Positions 27,601 to 34,763 of a DNA stretch of 64,000 nt are shown here, in pieces (position 1 is the stretch's first letter; each line of letters starts with the position of its first letter). Below the pieces are notes generated by a model, which searched no databases, had not been told where the DNA came from, and saw only the letters and a list, made by a program, of their open reading frames with translations. The stretch is from positions 1 to 64,000 of the forward strand of contig JAECQP010000013.1 of the NCBI GenBank assembly GCA_015999745.1, given 5' to 3'. The position numbers and the translations under genes were made by a program. The stretch comes from Sphingobacteriia bacterium. GTDB lineage: Bacteria; Bacteroidota; Bacteroidia; Chitinophagales; Chitinophagaceae.

Positions 27601-28206
27601 ATTTTGCAAAACCTTACCTGCAATATTCTGCTCCTTATTCAGGTAGCCTACAAAGCTGAAGACCAATGTAGTACGAAGATTCGGCACTTTAATGCTGAAC
27701 TGCCCGTTTTCATCGGTTACCGTATTGACGGTTGTGCCTTTCACATTTACAGACACTCCTTTCAGCAGGCTTCCATCCTCAGAAGCGGTAATGGTTCCGC
27801 TTACCACCGTGTCGGCATAAGCTGCCCTGTTGGCGCCGTCAATGCCGGAGGGATTTGAAATGATGATATTGGTATTGTCGATGATTTTCCATTTCACCGG
27901 TAAACCGTCGAGTATTTTAACCATTACTTCGTCAATAGTAGCATCCTTTACCACAATGCCTACTTCCTTTCCCGCAGGAACCACATCATTACTGTAGAAA
28001 AAGCGGAAATTGGATTGTTTTTCAATACATTGAAAAACCTTGAAAAGGGAGCTTTTGGAGGCGTTTAGGGTGAGTCTTTCCTGGGCGTAATTCTTAGCAG
28101 AAAGTTGTAGAGCAATTAGCATTAAAAAGACAGAAATTTTCATAGCTCTGATTATTTTCTTTTGAAAGGCATTACATGACTCTCTAAAAGGAAATGTTTT
28201 TCCCAT
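24670..28206 (-). CDS. SusC/RagA-family TonB-linked outer membrane transporter with STN domain
   Basis: The start at 28206 (MGKTFPFRESCNAFQ) is the first ATG; the frame opens earlier only with a TTG at 28242 that lies in the leader hairpin. The 1178-residue product has a signal peptide (LMLIALQLSAKNYAQ), a secretin/TonB N-terminal (STN) domain (about 45-110) that talks to FecR, a carboxypeptidase-like sandwich (about 135-220), a plug with LDDVVVVGYGKQRRREVTGSI and GSRGSNGVIMVTTKKG, and a large barrel ending in MLGFNVTF. Together with SusD it imports a glycan fragment. The STN domain, FecR and ECF sigma form a trans-envelope induction switch. Confidence 0.95.
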   Translation of the reverse strand: MGKTFPFRESCNAFQKKIIRAMKISVFLMLIALQLSAKNYAQERLTLNASKSSLFKVFQCIEKQSNFRFFYSNDVVPAGKEVGIVVKDATIDEVMVKILDGLPVKWKIIDNTNIIISNPSGIDGANRAAYADTVVSGTITASEDGSLLKGVSVNVKGTTVNTVTDENGQFSIKVPNLRTTLVFSFVGYLNKEQNIAGKVLQNIVLKQNTKALDDVVVVGYGKQRRREVTGSIASISESQIKEIAVTSFENAIQGRVAGVDISVPSGEPGAAPVIRIRGSGSISAGNDPLYVIDGLPISSNTNLQQNIGQRTEAYAVPKINPFTTINPNDIQSIEVLKDASAAGIYGSRGSNGVIMVTTKKGVKNRKQVSFNAYTGFQEATNLPKLMNAAELIQYTKESRNNNYLQTHNPTSTSSPNYNPLYDPNTNAGRPNPDPLFFRIPDKYISWDGTDTKWLDLTLSRGVISNYNVSVSGGKDNITYYTSGGYYTEKGTIEGSRFDRYTFRTTVIDDISKKLQVGSSLNIAFTNNNRLPANGPYFANPPGIIYTALVHSPVIKPYNADGTPNQLDNQSFLGGATTTADNPLAVMQAVKENIKNFRMFGNAYLKYNILDNLTFKSYLGIDLDNYQQSYYKGVTLLYRGATKPDPFAQASASQGVNWLWENTLDYSKEFGEDHSLSVLAGYTAQKQSDELKLIQANSFPDDQVQTIGGGIVTGGTSVKEQWSLVSSLARVNYSYKDRYLLSGTFRSDRSSRFGANNQTGVFPSVSVGWRIDDEAFMRKVEFVNELKVRASYGLTGNFQIPNYGSIGLLSASNYVLNGTIVSGIGRSTLSNNQLSWESKKQLDIGLDFGLFNDRVYGAIDYYRSVTSDLLLNVTIPSSSGFATALTNIGEVENKGFEFTLSTKNLVGDFQWSTDLNFSTNKNKVLKLGPSGDPILSVGSAGDIRHITRIGDPVGSYYGYQVVGIYQTQAQIAAAPVDKLVGSGGARPGDLQFKDVNGDGQITTADRTTLGNYMPAYTYGITNKFRYKNFDLTVFFQGVEGREVLNLTQRHLLNGEANLNSYAEYNNRWISPTQPGNGVIPRADRNSALHGNNFRPSSFQVEDGSYFRLRNLTLGYEFALPKVSKRVRVYLSGTNLFIWTKYLGFNPEVQQQSSNSLVPGEDYGAYPISRTFMLGFNVTF

Positions 28207-28233
28207 AAATTTGCATTTGAGTTTGATTGAATA

Positions 28234-28263
28234 CTTATTCAAAAGCTCGAATTTTTGAATAAG
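28234..28263 (-). promoter_or_regulatory. Leader hairpin before the SusC start codon
   Basis: Perfect 11-bp arms CTTATTCAAAA and TTTTGAATAAG around an 8-nt loop, 27 nt upstream of the SusC ATG in the gap after FecR. It lies in the probable 5' untranslated region and could control translation or mRNA stability. Confidence 0.5.
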
Positions 28264-28339
28264 CTGGCTTACTTCAGGGGGGGATTGTCCAAGATCCCTC
28301 CTTTGTTTTTTAGTCTTTTATGTTTACATATCTGTATGT

Positions 28340-29440
28340 TTATTCAATGATCAATGTTTTGTCGACAATTCTGTAATTAATGTTTTTAGAATACTTAATA
28401 ATTTCAAAAACCTTTTGCAAACTCACATTATCAAAAACACCCGTATATCTGTAGCTTCTTGCTTTGGGATTATTAAATACCACGGTCACATCATACTTTC
28501 TTTCAATTTCCTGGGCAATGATTTCAAGCGGCTCATTAATGAACGCCATTTTATTATTCATCCAGGATGTTTCTGCAACAAGGCTGTCATTCTCCACATA
28601 GGTAACAGAAGTTAACACCACTTTATTGGCCAGTTCATTGGCAACCTGCCGGCTGGATTGCTCGGGAGAATAGGAACTGTCTTTTAAAATAATCAGTTTC
28701 TCCAGAGGTTTCATCACAATGATTTCTCCGGGCCTGTTGTTGACCGATACCTCAATCTTTCCCCGCATCAGAGAGGTTTCCAGCGCTTTATCCTGTGGGT
28801 AGTTCCGCACATTGAAGGCAGTACCCAGCACTTTAATATTAATTTTGCCTGTATGGATGATGAAGGGGTGAGCAGGGTCGTGCGCCACATCAAAATAAGC
28901 CTCACCGATAAGCACCACTTCCCTGGTTTTACCCGAAAAATTTTCTGCGTATGTAAGTTTACTGTCCGTATTCAGCCAAACCCCGGTACCATCAGGTAAT
29001 TTCACATAAGATTTGGATCCTTTTTGGGTAATGACCTCATTCGAAAAGCTTTTTTTGCTTCCGGCAGATACCTCACTGGAATAGTACTGGTAAACAAAGA
29101 ATCCCAGAAAGGAGGCAGCTATCAGGCCGGCAAAAAACATTTTCCGGAAAGAAAATCCGGTAGCATCATGGGGATCCGCTGCCATTTGCTTAACAGTTGA
29201 TTCGTCCGAAAATCCGTTTTCCAGTTGGATCCGCACAAAATGACCGGCATAGGCCTGTTCGGTCTGCAGCTCCTCTTCTTCGCCTGAAACAACGGGCAAC
29301 ATCATTTGATCGTGCAGAAACCGGAAAGAGGGATCCAGGGCAAGGAGCTCCCCCAATTCAGTCAGTTGTTGCACGGTAGCATCTCCTGAGAGTTTAAGAC
29401 TCAGAAGATCGTAAAAGTATTGTTCCGTATGTTTATCCAT
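28340..29440 (-). CDS. FecR-family anti-sigma factor
   Basis: A 366-residue protein with an N-terminal cytosolic region (about 1-95), one membrane helix (KMFFAGLIAASFLGFFVYQYY), and a periplasmic FecR domain: SYVKLPDGTGVWLNTDSKLTYAENF, EVVLIGEAYFDVAHDPAHPFIIHTG and VLGTAFNVRNY. The C-terminal DUF4974-type part ends in FEIIKYSKNINYRI. It holds the ECF sigma factor in check until the SusC STN domain signals substrate. It is 60 nt downstream of the sigma gene and 134 nt upstream of the SusC ATG. Confidence 0.93.
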   Translation of the reverse strand: MDKHTEQYFYDLLSLKLSGDATVQQLTELGELLALDPSFRFLHDQMMLPVVSGEEEELQTEQAYAGHFVRIQLENGFSDESTVKQMAADPHDATGFSFRKMFFAGLIAASFLGFFVYQYYSSEVSAGSKKSFSNEVITQKGSKSYVKLPDGTGVWLNTDSKLTYAENFSGKTREVVLIGEAYFDVAHDPAHPFIIHTGKINIKVLGTAFNVRNYPQDKALETSLMRGKIEVSVNNRPGEIIVMKPLEKLIILKDSSYSPEQSSRQVANELANKVVLTSVTYVENDSLVAETSWMNNKMAFINEPLEIIAQEIERKYDVTVVFNNPKARSYRYTGVFDNVSLQKVFEIIKYSKNINYRIVDKTLIIE

Positions 29441-29499
29441 GTTCTTATAAGCATAGACTGGAAAACAAAGTTTTACCGTGAAGCCCCGGAAAAATATTT

Positions 29500-30060
29500 T
29501 TATAAAAGGAAGGATTCCAGGTCTACCCGGATTTTTTTAAACGCCATACGCATATGGGTTTCAATGGTATTTTGGGAAATTTCCAGCACTTTGGACACTT
29601 CTTTATAGGAAAGCCCTTCTTCCTTAATCAACCGGAAGACCAATTGGCATTTTGGTGGCAGGCTCAGGATGGCTGCTTCAATTTTTTGGGCAACTTCTGT
29701 TCCAAGAAGGATTTTTTCCGGTGTATCCATGGTATCTGAACAGGAAATTTCCACAGCATCATCCAGTTCAAATGAAACAGGTTTTTTAGTAGCCAGATGG
29801 GTAAGCGCTGCATTTTTTACTGCTGTAAGCAGGTAGATTTTGAGATTCTCAATCTGTGCAAGACGGCTGCCCATCATCCAGATTTTCATCATCACATCAG
29901 AAACAATATCTTCTGCAACAGCCTTGTCCTGCGTAATGTTCAGGCTTAAGCGATACAAAGAGGTATTAAAATGAAAGAAGAGTTTTTTATAACACTGCTC
30001 ATCACGTATATACGCAACTTTATTTTGAAGAAATAATATTTCCTGTGCAGTTAGGTTCAA
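29500..30060 (-). CDS. ECF sigma factor (FecI-like), probable TTG start
   Basis: The frame is open from 30135 but contains no ATG before residue 82 of that frame, which would remove the core-binding region. The best start is TTG at 30060 (LNLTAQEILFLQNK), giving 186 residues, the usual length. Region 2 has KKLFFHFNTSLYRLSLNITQDKAVAED, and region 4 shows LSPPKCQLVFRLIKEEGLSYKEVSKVLEISQNTIETHM-like order (positions about 135-175). It directs RNA polymerase to the downstream SusC locus and is held by FecR. It lies 80 nt after the dctA gene on the same strand. Confidence 0.85.
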   Translation of the reverse strand: MNLTAQEILFLQNKVAYIRDEQCYKKLFFHFNTSLYRLSLNITQDKAVAEDIVSDVMMKIWMMGSRLAQIENLKIYLLTAVKNAALTHLATKKPVSFELDDAVEISCSDTMDTPEKILLGTEVAQKIEAAILSLPPKCQLVFRLIKEEGLSYKEVSKVLEISQNTIETHMRMAFKKIRVDLESFLL

Positions 30061-30140
30061 TTGATTCAGATAATTTATATGGCAATCGAAAATCCGAATG
30101 TTAAATAAATGTAAACAGAATTGCAATAGAACCAAAAAAA

Positions 30141-31379
30141 TTATCCGCCTACTACTTTTTTATAGGTGTCCATATCAATGGCTTTTTCGCTCCTGGCAAT
30201 CACAACCGTAGCTACCGCATTACCAATAAAATTGGTCACGGAGCGCGCTTCACTCATGAAACGATCCACGCCAATCAGCAAGGCCAGCCCTTCCAGTGGA
30301 ATAATTTTTAATGCGGCAATGGTAGAAGCCAGCACAATGAATCCACTGCCCGTAACCCCTGCCGCACCTTTACTGGTGACCATCAGTATGCCCACAATTG
30401 TGATTTGTTGCGACATGGAAAGTTCTACATTGAACACCTGGGCCAGAAACAGTATAGCCATACTCAGGTAAATGGTAGTACCATCCAGGTTAAAGCTGTA
30501 TCCTGTTGGGATAATCAGGCCAACCACTGTTTTATCACATCCGGCTTTTTCCAGCTTCTGCATTACGGAAGGCAATACAGCTTCGCTGCTGCTGGCGCCG
30601 ATCACGATGAAGATTTCTTCTTTAATATAATTAAGAAGTTTAATAAGACTGAAGCCATAATATTTCGCGATGGCATTCAATACCACAAAAATGAATATGA
30701 TTACAGTAATGTAGAAGGTGAGCATAAACTTGCCCAATACCAGCAGGCTGCTGATGCCAAACTTACCCATCGTATAGGCCATTCCTCCAAAAGCCCCAAT
30801 GGGGCTGAGTTTCATCACAACACCCAGGATGTTGAAGAGTACTTTGTTGATGGTAGTAAAACTATTGACCAGCCCTTCGCCGGCCCCTTTCAGTTTCATC
30901 AGTCCTACCGCAAATAAAATACTAAAAAAAAGGATTTGTATGATATCCCCCTTGGCAAAGGCACCGATAATATTTTCAGGTACAATATGGGCGAAGAATT
31001 CTGCCCAGTTCATCTCTTTCCCTTTTTCCACGTATTCCGCAGCTTTATCGGCAGACACACCTTCAATATAAATACCCTTCCCCGGCTTAAACACATTGGC
31101 AATAAATAATCCGATGATCAGGGCCAGCGTGGATACGATTTCAAAATAAAGAATGCCCTTTCCGCCAACACGGCCAACTTTTTTCATATTGCCCGCTCCG
31201 GTAATACCCAGCACAATTGTAAAGAAAATGATGGGGGCAATCACCATCTTAATCATGTTGATAAATGTATCGCTGATCAGTTTTCCTGCAGGAAAGAAAG
31301 CGGGAAAAAACAGGCCGGTTACAATGCCCAATAAGATACCTATCAGTACCTGTACATAGAGTATTTTCAGATATTTCAT
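30141..31379 (-). CDS. dctA: Dicarboxylate:cation symporter, DctA-like
   Basis: A 412-residue protein of the DAACS family. Signature segments are SSSEAVLPSVMQKLEKAGC (the Ser-rich hairpin HP1), GYSFNLDGTTIYL (helix 7, the N-x-D-G-T motif) and SKGAAGVTGSGFIVLA (hairpin HP2), typical of C4-dicarboxylate transporters rather than the glutamate branch. It imports succinate, fumarate, malate or aspartate with protons or sodium. It precedes the ECF sigma gene by 80 nt and is preceded by a 138-bp gap with a 16-bp palindrome, so it probably has its own promoter and is not part of the polysaccharide locus. Confidence 0.88.
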   Translation of the reverse strand: MKYLKILYVQVLIGILLGIVTGLFFPAFFPAGKLISDTFINMIKMVIAPIIFFTIVLGITGAGNMKKVGRVGGKGILYFEIVSTLALIIGLFIANVFKPGKGIYIEGVSADKAAEYVEKGKEMNWAEFFAHIVPENIIGAFAKGDIIQILFFSILFAVGLMKLKGAGEGLVNSFTTINKVLFNILGVVMKLSPIGAFGGMAYTMGKFGISSLLVLGKFMLTFYITVIIFIFVVLNAIAKYYGFSLIKLLNYIKEEIFIVIGASSSEAVLPSVMQKLEKAGCDKTVVGLIIPTGYSFNLDGTTIYLSMAILFLAQVFNVELSMSQQITIVGILMVTSKGAAGVTGSGFIVLASTIAALKIIPLEGLALLIGVDRFMSEARSVTNFIGNAVATVVIARSEKAIDMDTYKKVVGG

Positions 31380-31447
31380 CCGATAAATGTAATGGCAATA
31401 TCAATTGGTTCGCCAGGGGCGCCAATGTTTTTCACAATCAGCCGGTG

Positions 31448-31463
31448 CTTTCTTTAAAGAAAG
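31448..31463. repeat. 16-bp palindrome CTTTCTTTAAAGAAAG
   Basis: Perfect palindrome in the gap between the SDR gene and the dctA gene, 69 nt before the dctA ATG. It could be an operator or part of the 3' end of the catabolic operon. No T tract follows in either direction. Confidence 0.35.
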
Positions 31464-31517
31464 TGAATAAAAGTTGTGTCTTCGATTAACGGTAATTTTT
31501 AAAGTAAAGCAGGGCAA

Positions 31518-32309
31518 CTACTTTGCCAGCCCCTTACCGATTATACCTCCGCTTACCTCCAGCGTGGTACCATGAACGGCCTCATTTTCCACAATGAAGC
31601 GAACCGTACTCATGATTTCATCGGTCTTTACCAATCTGCCTAAAGGAATATCTGCCACTATTTTACCCAGTATCTCCGGATCAATGGACGTGAGCATGGG
31701 CGTTTCCACATAACCGGGGGCAATTGCAGCTACACGGATATTGGTAATACCCCTTGCATGAAATTCTCCCGCCAGTATCTTGGGCCACAATGCAATGGCA
31801 GCCTTGGTGGAGGCATAATTAAGCTGACCCAGTTCTCCGCTCTTATTAATGGAAGAGATGGGAATCAGCACACCGGGAAAACGGTGGTTGGTCATTTGTA
31901 TGGCCGCTTCTCTTAAGGTAATAAATACACCGGTGAGGTTTACATCAATCACCTGCTTCCACTGCCCTGTGCTCATGAATTTTTTTACCTTACCTGTTTC
32001 GCGATCGGGTGTAATCAGAAAGCTATCCCTGATAATACCGGCACAGGCCAGCACAATATTCAATGACCCAAACCGGTCAATGGCAAACTGCATCAGCTCC
32101 CTTACTGAATTTTCATCTGTAACATCGCATACTTTACAGGCAACGCTGTTGCCTTCGGCCTCAATGGCTGTAGTCACTCCCTGTAACTTAACCGCGTCCA
32201 TGTCTGCCATAACCACTTTGGCGCCCATGGCGGCCAGTGCCTTCGCTGCTGCTTCACCGATGCCACTTGCTGCACCCGTAATTACTGCTACTGAATTATT
32301 AATCTGCAT
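31518..32309 (-). CDS. SDR-family (FabG-like) dehydrogenase/reductase
   Basis: A 263-residue classical short-chain dehydrogenase: ITGAASGIGEAAA (cofactor motif), ADMD after the second strand suggesting NAD preference, LACAGI, ISSINKSGELGQLNYASTK with the full Ser/Tyr-x-x-x-Lys set, and APGYVETPM. Related enzymes interconvert 3-oxo- and 3-hydroxy-acyl groups or other secondary alcohols. It is the last gene of the leftward catabolic island, 6 nt after the cytosolic hydrolase gene, and would oxidise an alcohol product of that pathway. An insert around VKKFMSTGQWKQ is slightly longer than usual. Confidence 0.88.
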   Translation of the reverse strand: MQINNSVAVITGAASGIGEAAAKALAAMGAKVVMADMDAVKLQGVTTAIEAEGNSVACKVCDVTDENSVRELMQFAIDRFGSLNIVLACAGIIRDSFLITPDRETGKVKKFMSTGQWKQVIDVNLTGVFITLREAAIQMTNHRFPGVLIPISSINKSGELGQLNYASTKAAIALWPKILAGEFHARGITNIRVAAIAPGYVETPMLTSIDPEILGKIVADIPLGRLVKTDEIMSTVRFIVENEAVHGTTLEVSGGIIGKGLAK

Positions 32310-32315
32310 AAGTCC

Positions 32316-33161
32316 TTATTGTAAAATGAATTGTTGAATAGATTTCACGATTTGCACAGCACCCTCCCCATACAACATGGTCTGGTGATTGCCGGCCACT
32401 TCAATATACTGACAGTTGTTCATCATGTCAACTGTTTCCAGGGCGAGCTCCCTGGGTAACAAGGCATTCCCCATTGTATAAATCCCGGGGGCATTGATGA
32501 GCAATGCCGGCTTATTCAGTTTCCCGATCAATTCCTCCCAGGGCTCTCCCAAACTCCCTTTCAATACAGCTTCCATCATGTTCTCCAACCGGCTTCGGGT
32601 GGTAACCGTTCCATCCGGAAGATTTTTTACATCTGCCCGGTAATAGCTCCACATCGCTTCATCCCAAAAAGTCAGGTAAGGCGCCTGCTTCACTTTATCA
32701 AGGTATGCATCAAAAGAGGCAAATACCTGATCCAGCCTGCTCAGTGCAGGCCCCAGCATTTCTTTTGTTTGCGGATGCATATGCACAGCAGCATCCAGCA
32801 TGACCAGCCGGCTGATTCTTTCAGAAAAATAAATGGATAGGTACAATCCTAAAAAGCCCCCAAACGAATGTCCTGCAACAATTACCTGGCGGATATTCAG
32901 GGCATCCAGCATCCCAACTATATCATCAGCATGTTCTTTCATGGTATAACCCTTATCCGGACAACTGCTCAGCCCTCTTCCCCGCAGATCAACCGACAAT
33001 ACCCTGAATGTATTACTCAGTCCGGCTTTGACCAACCCGTCAAAAGCATTGGCATTGGCAGTAAGCCCATGCATCAGCAACAGCACCGGCCCTTCAGTTC
33101 CATGCTCCAGGTAATGCAACCGGATTCCATTGGTTTCAACGAATTTATTTTCTGCTTTCAT
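32316..33161 (-). CDS. Cytosolic alpha/beta hydrolase
   Basis: A 281-residue hydrolase without a signal peptide. It has the oxyanion-hole H-G segment LLLMHGLTANANAFD, nucleophile elbow GHSFGG, and a late His in AGNHQTMLYG. The family includes esterases, lactonases and C-C bond hydrolases. Its start overlaps the end of the acyl-CoA synthetase gene by 17 nt, so the two are translationally coupled, and it is followed by the SDR gene after 6 nt. It likely works on an imported ester or CoA-linked intermediate; the substrate is unknown. Confidence 0.88.
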   Translation of the reverse strand: MKAENKFVETNGIRLHYLEHGTEGPVLLLMHGLTANANAFDGLVKAGLSNTFRVLSVDLRGRGLSSCPDKGYTMKEHADDIVGMLDALNIRQVIVAGHSFGGFLGLYLSIYFSERISRLVMLDAAVHMHPQTKEMLGPALSRLDQVFASFDAYLDKVKQAPYLTFWDEAMWSYYRADVKNLPDGTVTTRSRLENMMEAVLKGSLGEPWEELIGKLNKPALLINAPGIYTMGNALLPRELALETVDMMNNCQYIEVAGNHQTMLYGEGAVQIVKSIQQFILQ

Positions 33162-34689
33162 ATCTTTCTTTTAGTTCCCTTTTCAGAATTTTCCCTGCCA
33201 CATTTCTGGGTAATTCATCCATGATCAGTATTTCGTGCACTTTCTGAAAACGGGCGTCAATATGATTGTTAACCCATGCCCTGATAATTTCAGCATTAAC
33301 CTCGCCGGAATTGGCAGTAAGTACCACCGCTGCAACCGGTGTTTCTCCCCACTCTGCATGCGAAACGCCAAATACCGCTACATCTCTTACGGCATCGTGC
33401 CTGATAATTACTTCTTCAATATCAGCCGGATACACATTCACGCCCCCGGAAATGATCAGGTCTTTCTTTCTGCCGGTCAGGAAAAGAAACCCGTCTTCAT
33501 CCAGATAGCCCAGGTCGCCGGTATACAACCAGCCACCTTTTAATGCTTCTTTGGTTTGTGCCTCATTTTTATAATAACAGTCCATCAGTAAAGGCCCCCT
33601 GCCAACAATCTCACCGATTACACCGGCCGGTTGTACATGGCCTTCCTCGTTCAGAATTTTCATGTCCATGAATGAGGGGGGATAACCAACACTTCCGGTT
33701 TTTCTGAATGCATCCGTTTTATCCAGTATGGTCATGAAACCCTCAGTCAGTCCATAGAGTTCATAAAAAACACCGGGTATCCTTCTGTTCAACGCCTGCT
33801 TATGCTCCAGCAATAGCGGCGCACCAACGGATAGAATATATTCAATAGAAGGCAGCGATACTTTATTGAATCCTTCCTGCTGCAGGCAGGCAATGATTTG
33901 CGAAGGAACCAGGATGGTATGTGTAACAGCTTCTTTACTGATATCCCCGATTACCTGCTGCGGATCAAAATGATCATGCAAAACATATGTGCAGCCCAGA
34001 AACATGGCAGGCATCAGCGTTAAAAAAGAACCGTTGAAAATAATGGAACCGGAATGCATCACCACACTCTCAGGCGCCATGCGGTAAGAATTGGCAAACA
34101 AAGACCCGTAAAGTGCACGTACTGCATGAGAAATAACAATCCCCTTTGGCAAACCGGTTGTTCCGCTACTATAAATAATATTATAAGGATCGTTACCGGT
34201 TACCTTTTCTACAAGCGGTTCTTCAGTAGATTCATTTTGTTTCGCGTTGTGATAAGAAGTATAGCTTTCCGTATCATCACTATTGATCAGCCAGTAGCGT
34301 TGATCGGGCAAACCCGGCACAAGCGGCTTAACTGCACTGATATAGCCGGCAGTGGCCTTATCTGAAATCACCAGGCTGGTATCTGCATTATTCAACAGGT
34401 TAGCCAGTCCCTGCCCCCTCAGCAGCGGGCTCAACGGAACAGCAACGGCGCCCATTTTTGCACAAGCCCAGTATACTTCCCAGAGCGCTGTGCAATTCGG
34501 CAGTACCGTAGCAATCTTATCTCCTTTTTTTATACCGGTTTTTTGCAAGGCATGTATCAACTGGTTCACCGAAGCATTCAATTCGGAAAAACTCATTCGG
34601 GTTGACCCGCAGATAAAAGCTGTTTTATTGGGCCTGTATCTCGCATGACGCGTAAGCCAATCCTGTATGGTTAAATCATCACTGTACAT
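33145..34689 (-). CDS. AMP-binding acyl-CoA synthetase/ligase
   Basis: A 514-residue ANL-superfamily enzyme. Signature segments are YSSGTTGLPKGI (A3 phosphate loop), YELYGLTEGF (A5), YTGDLGYLDEDGFL (A7), GRKKDLIISGGVNVYP (A8) and PRNVAGKILKREL with the catalytic Lys (A10). It activates a carboxylic acid to the acyl-CoA through an acyl-AMP. It belongs to the family of medium/aryl acid ligases; chain or ring specificity cannot be read from sequence alone. It follows the TonB receptor after a hairpin and overlaps the downstream hydrolase gene, placing acid activation in the cytosol after import. Confidence 0.9.
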   Translation of the reverse strand: MYSDDLTIQDWLTRHARYRPNKTAFICGSTRMSFSELNASVNQLIHALQKTGIKKGDKIATVLPNCTALWEVYWACAKMGAVAVPLSPLLRGQGLANLLNNADTSLVISDKATAGYISAVKPLVPGLPDQRYWLINSDDTESYTSYHNAKQNESTEEPLVEKVTGNDPYNIIYSSGTTGLPKGIVISHAVRALYGSLFANSYRMAPESVVMHSGSIIFNGSFLTLMPAMFLGCTYVLHDHFDPQQVIGDISKEAVTHTILVPSQIIACLQQEGFNKVSLPSIEYILSVGAPLLLEHKQALNRRIPGVFYELYGLTEGFMTILDKTDAFRKTGSVGYPPSFMDMKILNEEGHVQPAGVIGEIVGRGPLLMDCYYKNEAQTKEALKGGWLYTGDLGYLDEDGFLFLTGRKKDLIISGGVNVYPADIEEVIIRHDAVRDVAVFGVSHAEWGETPVAAVVLTANSGEVNAEIIRAWVNNHIDARFQKVHEILIMDELPRNVAGKILKRELKERYESRK

Positions 34690-34710
34690 AAATCCATATT
34701 TAATAGAGAA

Positions 34711-34736
34711 AGTGGCACTTTTTTCAAAGTGCCACT
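34711..34736 (-). terminator. Intra-operon hairpin after the TonB receptor gene
   Basis: Perfect 11-bp arms AGTGGCACTTT/AAAGTGCCACT with a 4-nt loop, 27 nt past the TonB receptor stop and 21 nt before the synthetase ATG. On the minus strand it is followed by TTCTCTATTAAAT, a weak T tract, so it may attenuate transcription of the enzymes. Confidence 0.6.
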
Positions 34737-34763
34737 GCTTAATCTCCCCTAATTAACAACGCA

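Noticed and set aside
31518..32309. SDR gene as a broken or atypical enzyme
   Set aside because: Unlike the SDR at 15657, it keeps the full Ser/Tyr-x-x-x-Lys set and the glycine-rich motif.
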